DNA of 64,000 nucleotides, taken from the NCBI RefSeq assembly GCF_040655075.1, contig NZ_JBFAJC010000051.1:1-64000 (forward strand), written 5' to 3'. A program made the translations under genes and the position numbers. Positions 35,443 to 43,729 of the stretch are shown one piece after another. This stretch comes from Actinoallomurus sp040655075 (GTDB lineage: Bacteria; Actinomycetota; Actinomycetes; Streptosporangiales; Streptosporangiaceae). The notes under the pieces were generated by a model, which saw only the letters and a list, made by a program, of their open reading frames with translations, made no database searches and was not told the origin of the DNA. Positions within the stretch are counted from its first letter, which is position 1. Every line of letters starts with the position of its first letter.

Positions 35443-36861
35443 GTGAGACGTTTTCTGATCTGGCTTTCCGGGGCCCGCTCCGAGATCTTGGCCCTCTGCG
35501 CCACCGACCGCGGCAAATACGAGGGCATCGGCAGTGCCGTGCTCATCACGTCGGTGATGGCCGGCATCTCGATGACCTTCGCACTCCACACCGCACTCAT
35601 GGTCGCACTGCCCATCGCGATCGGCTTCGGTCTGGCGTGGAGTATGGCGATCATGAGCCTCGACCGGTGGCTCGTAACCTCTATTCAGCGACGCGAAAGT
35701 GCCTGGAAGAATTTCCTTCCAGCCATTCCACGACTCGTGCTCGCGCTGTTGTTCGGATTGGTCATCTCCACGCCGCTGGTCCTCCAGATATTCAAGCCGG
35801 AGATCGATGTACAGATCGTCCAGATTCAGGAGAACCAGGCCAACGCCTTCAGCAAGGACCAAGCCAACGGTTCCATCGGAAAAGAGATCACCGCGCTTCA
35901 GGGGCAGGCCCAGCGGCTGCAGCACACCATCTCCTCGGGCGGCGATGACCCGGTCGACCCGGCCTCCGATCCAAAGGTCGTCGGGCTCACCAAGCAGCGC
36001 GACGCTCAGGCGAAGACGGCCAACGCACAGTTCAAGGACTGGCAGTGTCAGCTCTATGGCCCGTGCAAACCGGTCGGCGACGGCCCGCTGGCCAAGGCCA
36101 AGGAGAACAGCTACCGGCAGGCGCAGAGCGAGCTGAACGACCTCAACAACCAGATCGAGGCACGCAAGAGCGAACTCACCGCCACTGACAGCAAAGGCAG
36201 GCAGGCGCGGGTCGACTATGCGCGCGGGGCGCTCCCGGGCGTACAGAAGCAGCTCCAGACCCTCCAGCAGCAACAGCAGGCCCGCCAGCGGTCATACGCG
36301 GCGAGCAACAAAGCGTCCAAGGGGTTGCTCATCAGGCTTCAGGCACTCGATCAGGTCGCCAAGAAGAACGGCACGCTGCGGTCCGCGCAGATATTGCTGT
36401 TCCTGTTCATCACAGCGATCGAATGTCTACCCATCATCGTCAAGCTCCTGCACACTTTCGGCCCGCCGAACAGCTACGAGAAGGTCCTGGCAGAGAAGGA
36501 ACGCATCCAGCTCAGGGTGGCCCATAAGAATCTCCAGAGAGAGCTGTTCGCCGACGTGGACGGTGACGACGTCAGCGGGATCTGGGATGGCGAGTCAGGT
36601 TCGGTCACCGCCACGATGCCGAGCGAATCGCCGCCTTCCGTGAGTGAACCTCTCGACCAGGTGGAGGTCCGGTCCGTCATACCGCGACCGCCGGACACCT
36701 GGGAGCACCGCAAGCTGCAGAGCATGGCTGACATGCCGATCCGAGGCGACGACGTATCGTCCGTTCCAGCGCGTCCCACCACGCCGGATGAGGCCGTGCC
36801 CGAGGCTGGTGAGCTCTTCCCCGATGACCCGGACCTCTGGGGCGGGGAGCACACCGGATGA
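35443..36861 (+). CDS. DUF4407-like membrane protein with coiled coil
   Basis: 472 residues from the GTG at 35443 (VRRFLIWLSGAR, the usual DUF4407 opening), preceded by GAGAGAG; in-frame GTG 35392 and ATG 35398 are alternatives. Two membrane helices lie at about 30-80 (including LPIAIGFGLAWSMAIMSLDRW), a third at about 93-118, then a long extracytoplasmic coiled coil (about 125-300, Gln/Lys-rich, QKQLQTLQQQQQARQRSYA), and a fourth helix (AQILLFLFITAIECLPIIV). The C-terminal 120 residues are polar and cytosolic. It overlaps the kinase start by ATGA, so the two are likely co-made partners, with this as the membrane anchor or sensor. Confidence 0.8.
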   Translation: MRRFLIWLSGARSEILALCATDRGKYEGIGSAVLITSVMAGISMTFALHTALMVALPIAIGFGLAWSMAIMSLDRWLVTSIQRRESAWKNFLPAIPRLVLALLFGLVISTPLVLQIFKPEIDVQIVQIQENQANAFSKDQANGSIGKEITALQGQAQRLQHTISSGGDDPVDPASDPKVVGLTKQRDAQAKTANAQFKDWQCQLYGPCKPVGDGPLAKAKENSYRQAQSELNDLNNQIEARKSELTATDSKGRQARVDYARGALPGVQKQLQTLQQQQQARQRSYAASNKASKGLLIRLQALDQVAKKNGTLRSAQILLFLFITAIECLPIIVKLLHTFGPPNSYEKVLAEKERIQLRVAHKNLQRELFADVDGDDVSGIWDGESGSVTATMPSESPPSVSEPLDQVEVRSVIPRPPDTWEHRKLQSMADMPIRGDDVSSVPARPTTPDEAVPEAGELFPDDPDLWGGEHTG

Positions 36862-38546
36862 GAGGCCGCCCCGAAAAGACGATCGCCGGGCGTTATCGGC
36901 TCACCTCCAAGCTCGGCCAGGGTGGGATGGGCGGCGTCTGGCTCGCCCACGACGAGGTCCTCGACCGCCGCGTGGCGCTGAAGGAGATCGTTCTTCCGCA
37001 CGGTGGTGGCGCCAAGGAACGCGCCCACCTGAGACTCAGGGCCTGGCACGAGGCGGTGGCGGCCGCCCGCCTCCAGCACAGCGGCATCGTACGGATCTAC
37101 GACGTCGTCAAAGAGGACGGGGATCCGTGGATCGTGATGGAGTACATCGCGGGCCACTCTCTCGCCGATCTGATCCAGAGCTCCCCGGAGGTGCTCACCG
37201 AGCGCTACATCGCCGAGATCGGCCTGCGCGTACTGGACGCCCTGTGCGTCGCCCACGCCGAGGGTGTGCTGCACCGCGACGTCAAGCCCGCCAACATCCT
37301 CATCGGCCGTACGCCGAACGAGGTGATGCTGGCAGACTTCGGAATCGCGACCATCGAGGGCCACAGCCGCCTCACTCGCGACGGTTCCGTGATCGGCACG
37401 GTCGCGTACATGGCCCCGGAGCGCTTCAGAGCGAAAGGCACGGTCGGTCCCGCCTCCGACATGTGGTCATTGGGTGCGACGCTCTACACGGCAGTGCAGG
37501 GACACTCGCCCTACCACCGTGACAACGACATCGAGATCATGGGCGCGAGACTGTCCGAGGATGAGGCCCCGGAACCCCTGACCGGTGCACATCGTCTCCG
37601 CCCGGTGATCGAACGCCTCCTCATCAAGGACCCCGACGCACGAATGCGCGCCGACGAAGCAGCGCATCTACTAGGCCGAATCGTCGCTGAGAGCACATCG
37701 GTACGCGCCGGCGGCCGACCACCGTCCGGCCCCTGTCTACCGGAGTCGGGTCCCGGCCGTCGGAAGCCGGAACGGCCGGACCCGGGCTCTGGGAAGCCCG
37801 AGCAGCCGAGCCGGCCGGGAGACGCCGCGCCGGCCGAGCCCGACGACCGGCGCGCCCCCTTGTCGCACTTCGCCGCGATGGCAGCCGGGGAACCGACCCG
37901 AGCTGTCATGGTCATGGCCAGAATGGGCCCGCGCGCCGCCGGCGGCGTCCTGGACGACATGGCGTCCGAAACCACGGCCGCCGCCCGCATGATGAGCGTG
38001 ATGTCCACCGAATATGCCGCAGGCGTGCTGGACCACGCACAACCCAGGACCGCCGCGGCCGTACTGCTGGCGCTACCGCCGACCCGAGCCGCCGAGATCC
38101 TGGTCCGTATGGCGCACAAACCCGCCGGAGCCGTGGTCGGAGCAATGTCCGCCCACATCCGCCCCACCGCTGCCGTCGTCCGGGCGATGCCCGAAGCCGA
38201 AGCCGGTCGGGTGTTCAACAATGTGCAGCCAAGAGTCGCGTCGAGCGTGCTTCTCCAGCTGAAGCCCCAACCGGCAGCGGCAGTGCTCGCACACATGGCC
38301 GTAAGACCGGCAGGAACCGTGGTCGAAACAATGTCCGCGAAGGTCTCGGCAGCGGCGGCGGTGGTCCGTGCGATGCCCACCGAACTGGCCGGGGGAGTCC
38401 TGACCCACACTCCACCCAGAACGGCCGCCTCAATTTTGTCAGTGGTGGAAGCCTCCTGGGCCACCCAGGTCCTGGCCGAAATGGACCAGCCAGTCTCCGT
38501 GCAGGTCGTCCGTCACCTGAACAGAACCCCGAGCACCGGAAGCTGA
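36858..38546 (+). CDS. Ser/Thr protein kinase with C-terminal helical-repeat solenoid
   Basis: 562 residues. A complete Hanks-type kinase occupies about 10-270: LGQGGMGGV (19-27), Lys42, HRDVKPAN (Asp141), DFG (160-162) and GTVAYMAPERF. A Pro/Gly-rich linker (about 275-333) follows. The C-terminal 210 residues comprise about eight repeats of 24-26 residues of the form (A)AVxxAMxxxxAAxVLxxMxP, like the MgtE N-terminal or FliG-type superhelix. There is no membrane helix and no PASTA domain, unlike PknB-type kinases. Coupling to the DUF4407 protein suggests that partner provides membrane location. Targets may include the divergently encoded GTPase proteins (inference). Confidence 0.85.
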   Translation: MRGRPEKTIAGRYRLTSKLGQGGMGGVWLAHDEVLDRRVALKEIVLPHGGGAKERAHLRLRAWHEAVAAARLQHSGIVRIYDVVKEDGDPWIVMEYIAGHSLADLIQSSPEVLTERYIAEIGLRVLDALCVAHAEGVLHRDVKPANILIGRTPNEVMLADFGIATIEGHSRLTRDGSVIGTVAYMAPERFRAKGTVGPASDMWSLGATLYTAVQGHSPYHRDNDIEIMGARLSEDEAPEPLTGAHRLRPVIERLLIKDPDARMRADEAAHLLGRIVAESTSVRAGGRPPSGPCLPESGPGRRKPERPDPGSGKPEQPSRPGDAAPAEPDDRRAPLSHFAAMAAGEPTRAVMVMARMGPRAAGGVLDDMASETTAAARMMSVMSTEYAAGVLDHAQPRTAAAVLLALPPTRAAEILVRMAHKPAGAVVGAMSAHIRPTAAVVRAMPEAEAGRVFNNVQPRVASSVLLQLKPQPAAAVLAHMAVRPAGTVVETMSAKVSAAAAVVRAMPTELAGGVLTHTPPRTAASILSVVEASWATQVLAEMDQPVSVQVVRHLNRTPSTGS

Positions 38547-38652
38547 CAACGCCGATGCCGGTGTGGTGGGAACGCGGGGGACTGGACCGTCCGCATGGAT
38601 CGAGGGCAGCCGGGGCGGCGGGTCGACGAGGACGGCCAGGTCGACGGCCGGC

Positions 38653-39621
38653 CTACTTGACGGCGATGGGATTGACGGGGGAGCCGACGGCTCCGGTGAT
38701 GGGCAAGGGGGCGGCGGTGAGCCAGAACTCGTGGACGCCGTCCGTCGCGCAGTCGTCGGCGAGCGCCTCCAGGTCCCACATCTCGCCGACCAGCAGTCCG
38801 ATGTTGGGGATCACGACCTGGTGCAGCGGCTGGAAGGCGTGGTCGAACTCGTTCGGCCGGACCTCGAAGCCCCAGGTGTCGGTGGCGATCGCGGCGATCT
38901 CCGTACGGTGCAGCCACCCGGCGGTGGTGAACGACAGCCCCGGCGCGGGCCCTCCCGCGTAGTCCCCCCAGCCGTCGCGGCCCACCCGCGCCAGCTGCCC
39001 GGTCCGTACGAGGACGATGTCCCCGCGGCCGATCTCCACACCGTGCGCCGCCGCGGTCTCGGTGAGGTGCTCCGCGGTGATCGGGAACCCGTCCGGCAGC
39101 TCGCCCTGAGCACCGACCACTCGGCCCACGTCCAGTAGCACGCCGCGGCCGGCCACGTGCGGGGCCATGTGCTCGATACCGGTGACCAGGTCTCCGTCGG
39201 AGGTCACCACCTTCTCGGCGGCCCGGCCGTTCCAGGCCTTGCCCCGATCGAAGATGTGCCCGAGCCCGTCCCACTGCGTGGAGCACTGCAGCGGCATCGC
39301 GATCACGTCGTCGGCGCCGCCGATCCCATGAGGGAAGCCCTGGTGTCCCAGCGCCGCGTCGGTGCCTGTGTCGATCATGGTGTGCACCGGATTGGTGCGG
39401 CGCCGCCAGCCCTTCTGCGGGCCGTTCATGTCGAACCGCTGCGACAGCGAGAAGCTCACGCCCCGCCGTACGAGGGCGGCGCCCTCGCGGCGCTTGGCGT
39501 CGGTGAGGAAGTTGAGGGTGCCGAGCACGTCGTCCTCGCCCCAGCGCCCCCAGTTCGAGTACGCCTTGGCGGCCGCGGCGATCGCGCCCGCCGGATCCGT
39601 GGGATCGATATGCGTGGTCAT
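38653..39621 (-). CDS. Cyclase/kynurenine-formamidase-like metal hydrolase
   Basis: 322 residues of the cyclase family. Landmarks include DDVLGTLNFLT near the start, STQWDGLGHIFDRGKAWNG (the metal-binding Gln/Asp/His region replacing the usual HxGTHxD) and GRGVLLDVGRVVG. Later come GDIVLVRTGQL and the C-terminal His-containing HQVVIPNIGLLVGEMW. Such enzymes hydrolyse amides or lactones, and the substrate is not predictable. The start overlaps the stop of a broken upstream frame by ATGA, so an operon partner has been lost. Confidence 0.85.
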   Translation of the reverse strand: MTTHIDPTDPAGAIAAAAKAYSNWGRWGEDDVLGTLNFLTDAKRREGAALVRRGVSFSLSQRFDMNGPQKGWRRRTNPVHTMIDTGTDAALGHQGFPHGIGGADDVIAMPLQCSTQWDGLGHIFDRGKAWNGRAAEKVVTSDGDLVTGIEHMAPHVAGRGVLLDVGRVVGAQGELPDGFPITAEHLTETAAAHGVEIGRGDIVLVRTGQLARVGRDGWGDYAGGPAPGLSFTTAGWLHRTEIAAIATDTWGFEVRPNEFDHAFQPLHQVVIPNIGLLVGEMWDLEALADDCATDGVHEFWLTAAPLPITGAVGSPVNPIAVK

Positions 39622-39790
39622 GCGTTCCCCCGGCGAAGGGACGCCCCCAGAACGACGTCGTCGTACGGGCCGGTGATCGCGCTCGGCAGGCCGGCGGCCG
39701 CCAGTCGCGCGACGCGTCGTCCGCGAGGGCGTGCAGGGTGGGCAGGGTGGGCAGGGTCTCCTCCCACCGTTCCAGGATCGCGCGCATCAC
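39618..39790 (-). pseudogene. Frameshifted 3' remnant upstream of the cyclase gene
   Basis: One frame near 39690-39790 reads RAILERWEETLPTL and HALADDASRDW. A different frame continues AAGLPSAITGPYDDVVLGASL to a TGA overlapping the cyclase start. Both halves look protein-coding and would join with one frameshift near 39700. The family is not recognised. Confidence 0.4.
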
Positions 39791-39799
39791 GGCCGGCGT

Positions 39800-40014
39800 C
39801 GAGCGGGAAGCAGCTCGCGGAGATTGGCGAGGCCATCACCGCGTCCCTCGAGCGCGCCGGGGCGCGACCTGGGGGTTCACCGCGATTTTATCGGCGGCGA
39901 CCAGTACCTCTCCCGTTTGATTGTCATTTCGGCACGAATTCATCGGCGGCGACTAGCGTTACTTGCGTAGCTTCGCGGCCGCCGTGTGTGTCCTCGGCGC
40001 ACGGCGCTCAGCGC
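39800..40014. other. Leader region of the secreted hydrolase
   Basis: No gene is seen. AT-richer sequence at about 39890-39965 probably holds the promoter for the secreted hydrolase. A short imperfect repeat (TCGGCGGCGA) occurs at about 39890 and 39942. Confidence 0.4.
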
Positions 40015-40866
40015 ATGTCATGTCCTATGTCAAGGAGTCGAGCCATCAAGGGAAGAACCATCGGCTGGGGCGCAGCCATCCTTGCGTCGGCAGGGATCCT
40101 TACCGCAGCGATCACCTCCACCAGCAGCACGGCCGTTAAGTCCGCCGGCTTCGGCGAGAACGCGAATCATTACTACATCGAGATCAGCGGCACCGGCGCG
40201 GGTGACCCGGCTGGATGCGACGGCAGGTACACCACCGGCTACCAAGGCAACTACACAGCCGCAAACGATCATCTCAATGGCGGCAAATGGGTTGCGGTCT
40301 GTTACCCGGCCACCATCGGCCCGTTCGTGGGTAACGGGTTCAGGCCGGATCCGGCCGCGCCGCACCTCGACGACAGTGTTGCGCAGGGCGTGACCAATAC
40401 GGTCAAGGCGCTCGAGGAGAAGTACCACGAGGACCCGGGCGCACACTTCACGATCGTCGGATACTCACAAGGCGCCGAGGTCGGGGACATGGCGCTGCAG
40501 AGGGTCGCCAATGGCGACACGGCGGTCCCGAAGTCGCAGGTCGACGGCAAGCTCTACGCCGACCCGATGCAGCCTGGCACCGGGCTCTGGGCGAAGAACC
40601 CCAAGGGCTGGAACATTCCGCTCGTCGGGATCACCTCGCCAGGTCCCGGTCCGGAGAACTTCTCCGGCGTTCCCGTCGAACGCTTCTGCATCCACTCCGA
40701 CGGCATCTGCGATGGGGCGTCGGTCTTCCCGCCGGAGGCGCAAACGGCCCCCGCCATCGTCGGCTATTTCCGGCAGCACGGTCGCTATCCGAATAATGGC
40801 GACATCATTCCCCAGACCATCGCCAACGACGTCAAAAACGGCATCACCTGGTACCCGGCCTCGTAA
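40015..40866 (+). CDS. Secreted cutinase/PE-PPE-like alpha/beta hydrolase
   Basis: 283 residues from the ATG at 40015. A signal peptide or anchor (KGRTIGWGAAILASAGILTA) starts about ten residues in. The catalytic Ser lies in GYSQGAEVGD, the elbow of cutinase-like and PE-PPE-domain hydrolases. The likely Asp is in CIHSDGICDGAS and the His in YFRQHGRYP. The best Shine-Dalgarno (AAGGAG, 40032-40037) is 7 nt before an ATC (40045) that would start exactly at the signal peptide, so the true start is uncertain. The last 23 bases overlap the convergent SARP gene. Confidence 0.7.
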   Translation: MSCPMSRSRAIKGRTIGWGAAILASAGILTAAITSTSSTAVKSAGFGENANHYYIEISGTGAGDPAGCDGRYTTGYQGNYTAANDHLNGGKWVAVCYPATIGPFVGNGFRPDPAAPHLDDSVAQGVTNTVKALEEKYHEDPGAHFTIVGYSQGAEVGDMALQRVANGDTAVPKSQVDGKLYADPMQPGTGLWAKNPKGWNIPLVGITSPGPGPENFSGVPVERFCIHSDGICDGASVFPPEAQTAPAIVGYFRQHGRYPNNGDIIPQTIANDVKNGITWYPAS

Positions 40867-42925
40867 TCGGCCGAACAGGTTCAGGGGCGGGCGTCGCCGA
40901 AGCCGGGCGCGCCCGCCCCCCATCCCTGCGCACACCTTCGTCGCCCGGCCGCGGCGAAGTGACGTTCAAGGCATCGGTCAACCAGGCGTACGCCCGCTCG
41001 TAGTCGCCCGTCGGGAAGCTCGTGGGGCCGCGATCGCTCGCGCATCGCGCGGCGGCCACGTAGAGCCGGAAGACGCCGGCCCGTGCGGCGGCGACCTCGG
41101 CCGGGTCCGCTGCCGCGAGCCGCCGTGCGTACACCGCGACCAGGTCGTGCAACCGGTACCGACCCGCGGTCGGCTGCCGCAGCAGGCCGACGTCGACCAG
41201 GCTTTCCATCGCCTGCTCGGCGTCCCGCGGTGACCAGCCGAGCATGGCGGCCGGCGTCAACCGGTCGAACTCCGCAGTCGGCGACAGCCCCAGCACACGG
41301 AACGCGCGCCGGACCACGGCCGGAAGCCGGTCGTAGGAAAGCCGGAAAGCCGCCTCGACACTGCGGTCCTCCGCGGTCAGCTCGCCGAGGCGATGTTCAG
41401 CGTCGGCCAGTCGGGACACCAGATACTCGAACGTCCACGTCGGCCGGTTCTGCAACCGCGCCGCTGCGATCCGAAGGGCCAGCGGGAGCCGGTCGCACAG
41501 GCGAGCCAGCTCGCGCACCGCCTGCGGCTCCTGGGCGCAACGCGTCCCGCCCACGACGCGGGTCAAAAGCACCTCCGCCTCATCGATTGCAAGCGGCCCC
41601 AGAGAGATCCGGCGGTCCGCGTCGACCCCGGCCAGTCGCCGACGGCTCGTCACGAGCACCCTGCTGCCCGCCCCGGAGGGCAGCAAGGGCCGAGCCTGCT
41701 CGGCGCCGGCCGCATCATCGAGCACCAGCAGCAGTCGCAACGAGGCGGTCATCGCCCGCCAGCACGCGGCGAGCTCGTCGAGGTCCTCCGCGTCGTCGTC
41801 GGCGCCGACCGCTCGCAGCAGCCGCCGCAGGGCACGCTGCGGCGCAAGGGGCTCCCTCCCCTCGCTGTGTCCGTGCAGATCGACGAACAGGCAGCCGTCC
41901 GGGAACGACTCCTGAAGCAGCCTCGCCGCGTGGACGACCAGTGCCGTCTTGCCGATTCCCGCCACCCCGTCCACCACGGCAACCGACACGACGTCCGCAC
42001 GGGACGGCGCGGTGAGGCTCGTGATCTCCCGGCGACGCCCGACGAGATCTCCCACGTCTCCCGGCAGCTCGTTACGCGTGCGAGCGCTCGGTCTGACGCG
42101 CCCCGGTGTCGGTGCCTCGGTCGGCTCACGTGGCACGGCGTTTCCGACAAGGGAGGTGTCGTCACCGCGCAGCACCGCCTGGTGCACCCGACGCAGCTCC
42201 TCGCCTGGCTCCACCGCCAGATCCTCCACCAGCCGGTCACGCACTCCGGTGAACACGGAGAGCGCGTCGGCCTGCCGCCCGCTCCCGTACAAGGCGCGCA
42301 TCAACAAGGCGGCCAGCGATTCGCTGTGGGGGTGCGTCGCCGTCAGGGCCGACAGCTCACCCACCGCGTCGGTGCAACGGCCCAACCGCAACTGGCATTC
42401 GAGCTTCTCCTGGACCAGTGCGATCCTGCGTTCGGCGAACCGCAGCCGCTCTCCCTCGGCGAACGGCCCGGGAATCCCGCTCAACGGCTCACCCTGGAAC
42501 AGCTCCAGGGCTCTGGAGCAGGCGTCCACCGCGGCGCCGAAGTCACCTGAATTTCTCGCCGAGCCCGCCTCGTCGGCGATCTCCTCCAGCCGCAGGGCGT
42601 CCACCAAGACGTCTCCGCTGACGAAGCGATAGCCGCCGCGATCGCTGCTGATCACGGAGCTCGCGGCGCCCGTATCTGAGGCGCGCAGGCACTCGCGCAA
42701 CCGGTGCACATAGACCGGTATGACCTTGCCGCCCGTGCCCGGTGGCGACGTACCCCACACCCCGTCGAGGAGCTCCTGCCGGCTGACTGTCACGTCCGGC
42801 CGCAGCAGCAAGGCGACGAGCAGGGCCTGCTGGCGAACGGGACCGAGGTCCAACCGCACACCACTGTGCCATGCCCGGATCGGGCCGAGCACCGCGAACC
42901 GTAGCTGTCGCGAAGACCCTGTCAT
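40844..42925 (-). CDS. SARP/AfsR-type regulator with NB-ARC ATPase
   Basis: 693 residues. Order: OmpR-like winged helix (about 8-105, RFAVLGPIRAWHSG, VYVHRLRECL), bacterial transcriptional activation domain (about 110-255, LFQGEPLSGIPGPFAEGERL), and NB-ARC ATPase (about 290-560, Walker A GVAGIGKTALV near 320). A helical region containing LHDLVAVYARRLAAADP follows. It ends in a Pro/Arg-rich tail without the TPR array that makes AfsR about 990 residues long. It starts 3 nt after the TetR stop, so the two form an operon. SARPs activate secondary-metabolite genes, but no cluster is adjacent. Confidence 0.88.
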   Translation of the reverse strand: MTGSSRQLRFAVLGPIRAWHSGVRLDLGPVRQQALLVALLLRPDVTVSRQELLDGVWGTSPPGTGGKVIPVYVHRLRECLRASDTGAASSVISSDRGGYRFVSGDVLVDALRLEEIADEAGSARNSGDFGAAVDACSRALELFQGEPLSGIPGPFAEGERLRFAERRIALVQEKLECQLRLGRCTDAVGELSALTATHPHSESLAALLMRALYGSGRQADALSVFTGVRDRLVEDLAVEPGEELRRVHQAVLRGDDTSLVGNAVPREPTEAPTPGRVRPSARTRNELPGDVGDLVGRRREITSLTAPSRADVVSVAVVDGVAGIGKTALVVHAARLLQESFPDGCLFVDLHGHSEGREPLAPQRALRRLLRAVGADDDAEDLDELAACWRAMTASLRLLLVLDDAAGAEQARPLLPSGAGSRVLVTSRRRLAGVDADRRISLGPLAIDEAEVLLTRVVGGTRCAQEPQAVRELARLCDRLPLALRIAAARLQNRPTWTFEYLVSRLADAEHRLGELTAEDRSVEAAFRLSYDRLPAVVRRAFRVLGLSPTAEFDRLTPAAMLGWSPRDAEQAMESLVDVGLLRQPTAGRYRLHDLVAVYARRLAAADPAEVAAARAGVFRLYVAAARCASDRGPTSFPTGDYERAYAWLTDALNVTSPRPGDEGVRRDGGRARPASATPAPEPVRPITRPGTR

Positions 42926-42928
42926 GGT

Positions 42929-43570
42929 CTACCTCTGGCCGGCGGTGCCGACATCGTCGAGCCGGAGTCCCGGATCGACGGAATGCACCGCGAGCATCGA
43001 CATCAGGAAGGAGTTCACCAAGAACCGGTGCAGGCGTGCGCGGTCCAGGTCCCGATGCTCGAGCCAGTGCAGCACGCTCGTCTCGAGGAAGGCCAGCTGC
43101 CCGTCGATCGCAATCTTCAACACCCGGGAGCGTCTGACGATCTGCGGATCTCCCGGGCTCATGCGCGCGATGTGCTCGACGAAGCGGGTGATCCTTTGTT
43201 CACGCCGGGTGTTCATCACTTCGGCGACACCGGGGATGCCGAGCTGTCCGCCGAAGATCGCGATATAGCCGGCCGCATGGCTCTCGGCGTAGCCGATGAG
43301 GCCGTCGATCGCGTGCTCGATCTGTTCGAGCGGTGGTAGGCCGGGGTCCGGCTCGGTCGCCGCGACGAGCTCGTCCGCTGCCGCCTGCAACACTGCGACG
43401 AGGAACTCCTCCTTGTCCTGGAAATAGTGGTACAGCAACCCCTTCGAAACCCCGGCCGCCCGCGCGACGGCGTTGATCGAGAAGACCGCCGGGCGGGCGC
43501 CGAGAAGCTCGATGCCGACGCGCAGAAGCTGCTCGCGCCGTTGATCCGTGTCGAGGCGAACCCTAACCAC
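42929..43570 (-). CDS. TetR-family regulator
   Basis: 213 residues. The N-terminal helix-turn-helix (about 10-55) has INAVARAAGVSKGLLYHYFQDKEEF, and a helical ligand domain follows. A 20-bp near-palindrome lies 17 bp upstream of its start, which suggests autoregulation. It is transcribed with the SARP gene and is divergent from the MFS-MarR operon, so it may control both directions. Confidence 0.9.
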   Translation of the reverse strand: MVRVRLDTDQRREQLLRVGIELLGARPAVFSINAVARAAGVSKGLLYHYFQDKEEFLVAVLQAAADELVAATEPDPGLPPLEQIEHAIDGLIGYAESHAAGYIAIFGGQLGIPGVAEVMNTRREQRITRFVEHIARMSPGDPQIVRRSRVLKIAIDGQLAFLETSVLHWLEHRDLDRARLHRFLVNSFLMSMLAVHSVDPGLRLDDVGTAGQR

Positions 43571-43587
43571 GGCGACAACTTAGCCAG

Positions 43588-43607
43588 TATTGACCGGGCG
43601 TTCAATA
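43588..43607. promoter_or_regulatory. Probable TetR operator
   Basis: TATTGACCGGGCGTTCAATA has arms matching at 8 of 9 positions around a GG centre. It is a typical TetR-family operator shape and lies 17 bp before the TetR start codon. Confidence 0.65.
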
Positions 43608-43667
43608 GAGTTGCGCTCTCTGTGCGCGACCCGGCGGCTACGGCGCGATGCCCCCGCCCGAGATGTT

Positions 43668-43709
43668 GTTCTGAGGCAGAACTATACTGTGATTGTTCTG
43701 AGGCAGAAC
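43668..43709. promoter_or_regulatory. Two tandem 15-bp palindromic operators
   Basis: GTTCTGAGGCAGAAC occurs at 43668-43682 and again at 43695-43709, 27 bp centre to centre, with TATACT between them. They lie 20-62 bp before the MFS start. The MarR encoded at the end of that operon is the likely ligand-responsive repressor; the divergent TetR is the alternative. Confidence 0.7.
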
Positions 43710-43729
43710 TAGTTGAGGGTAGGGCCGGC

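Noticed and set aside
37860..38540. Kinase tail considered as a fused Mg2+ transporter (MgtE)
   Set aside because: Only the soluble N-terminal-like helical repeats are present. There are no CBS domains or membrane helices.
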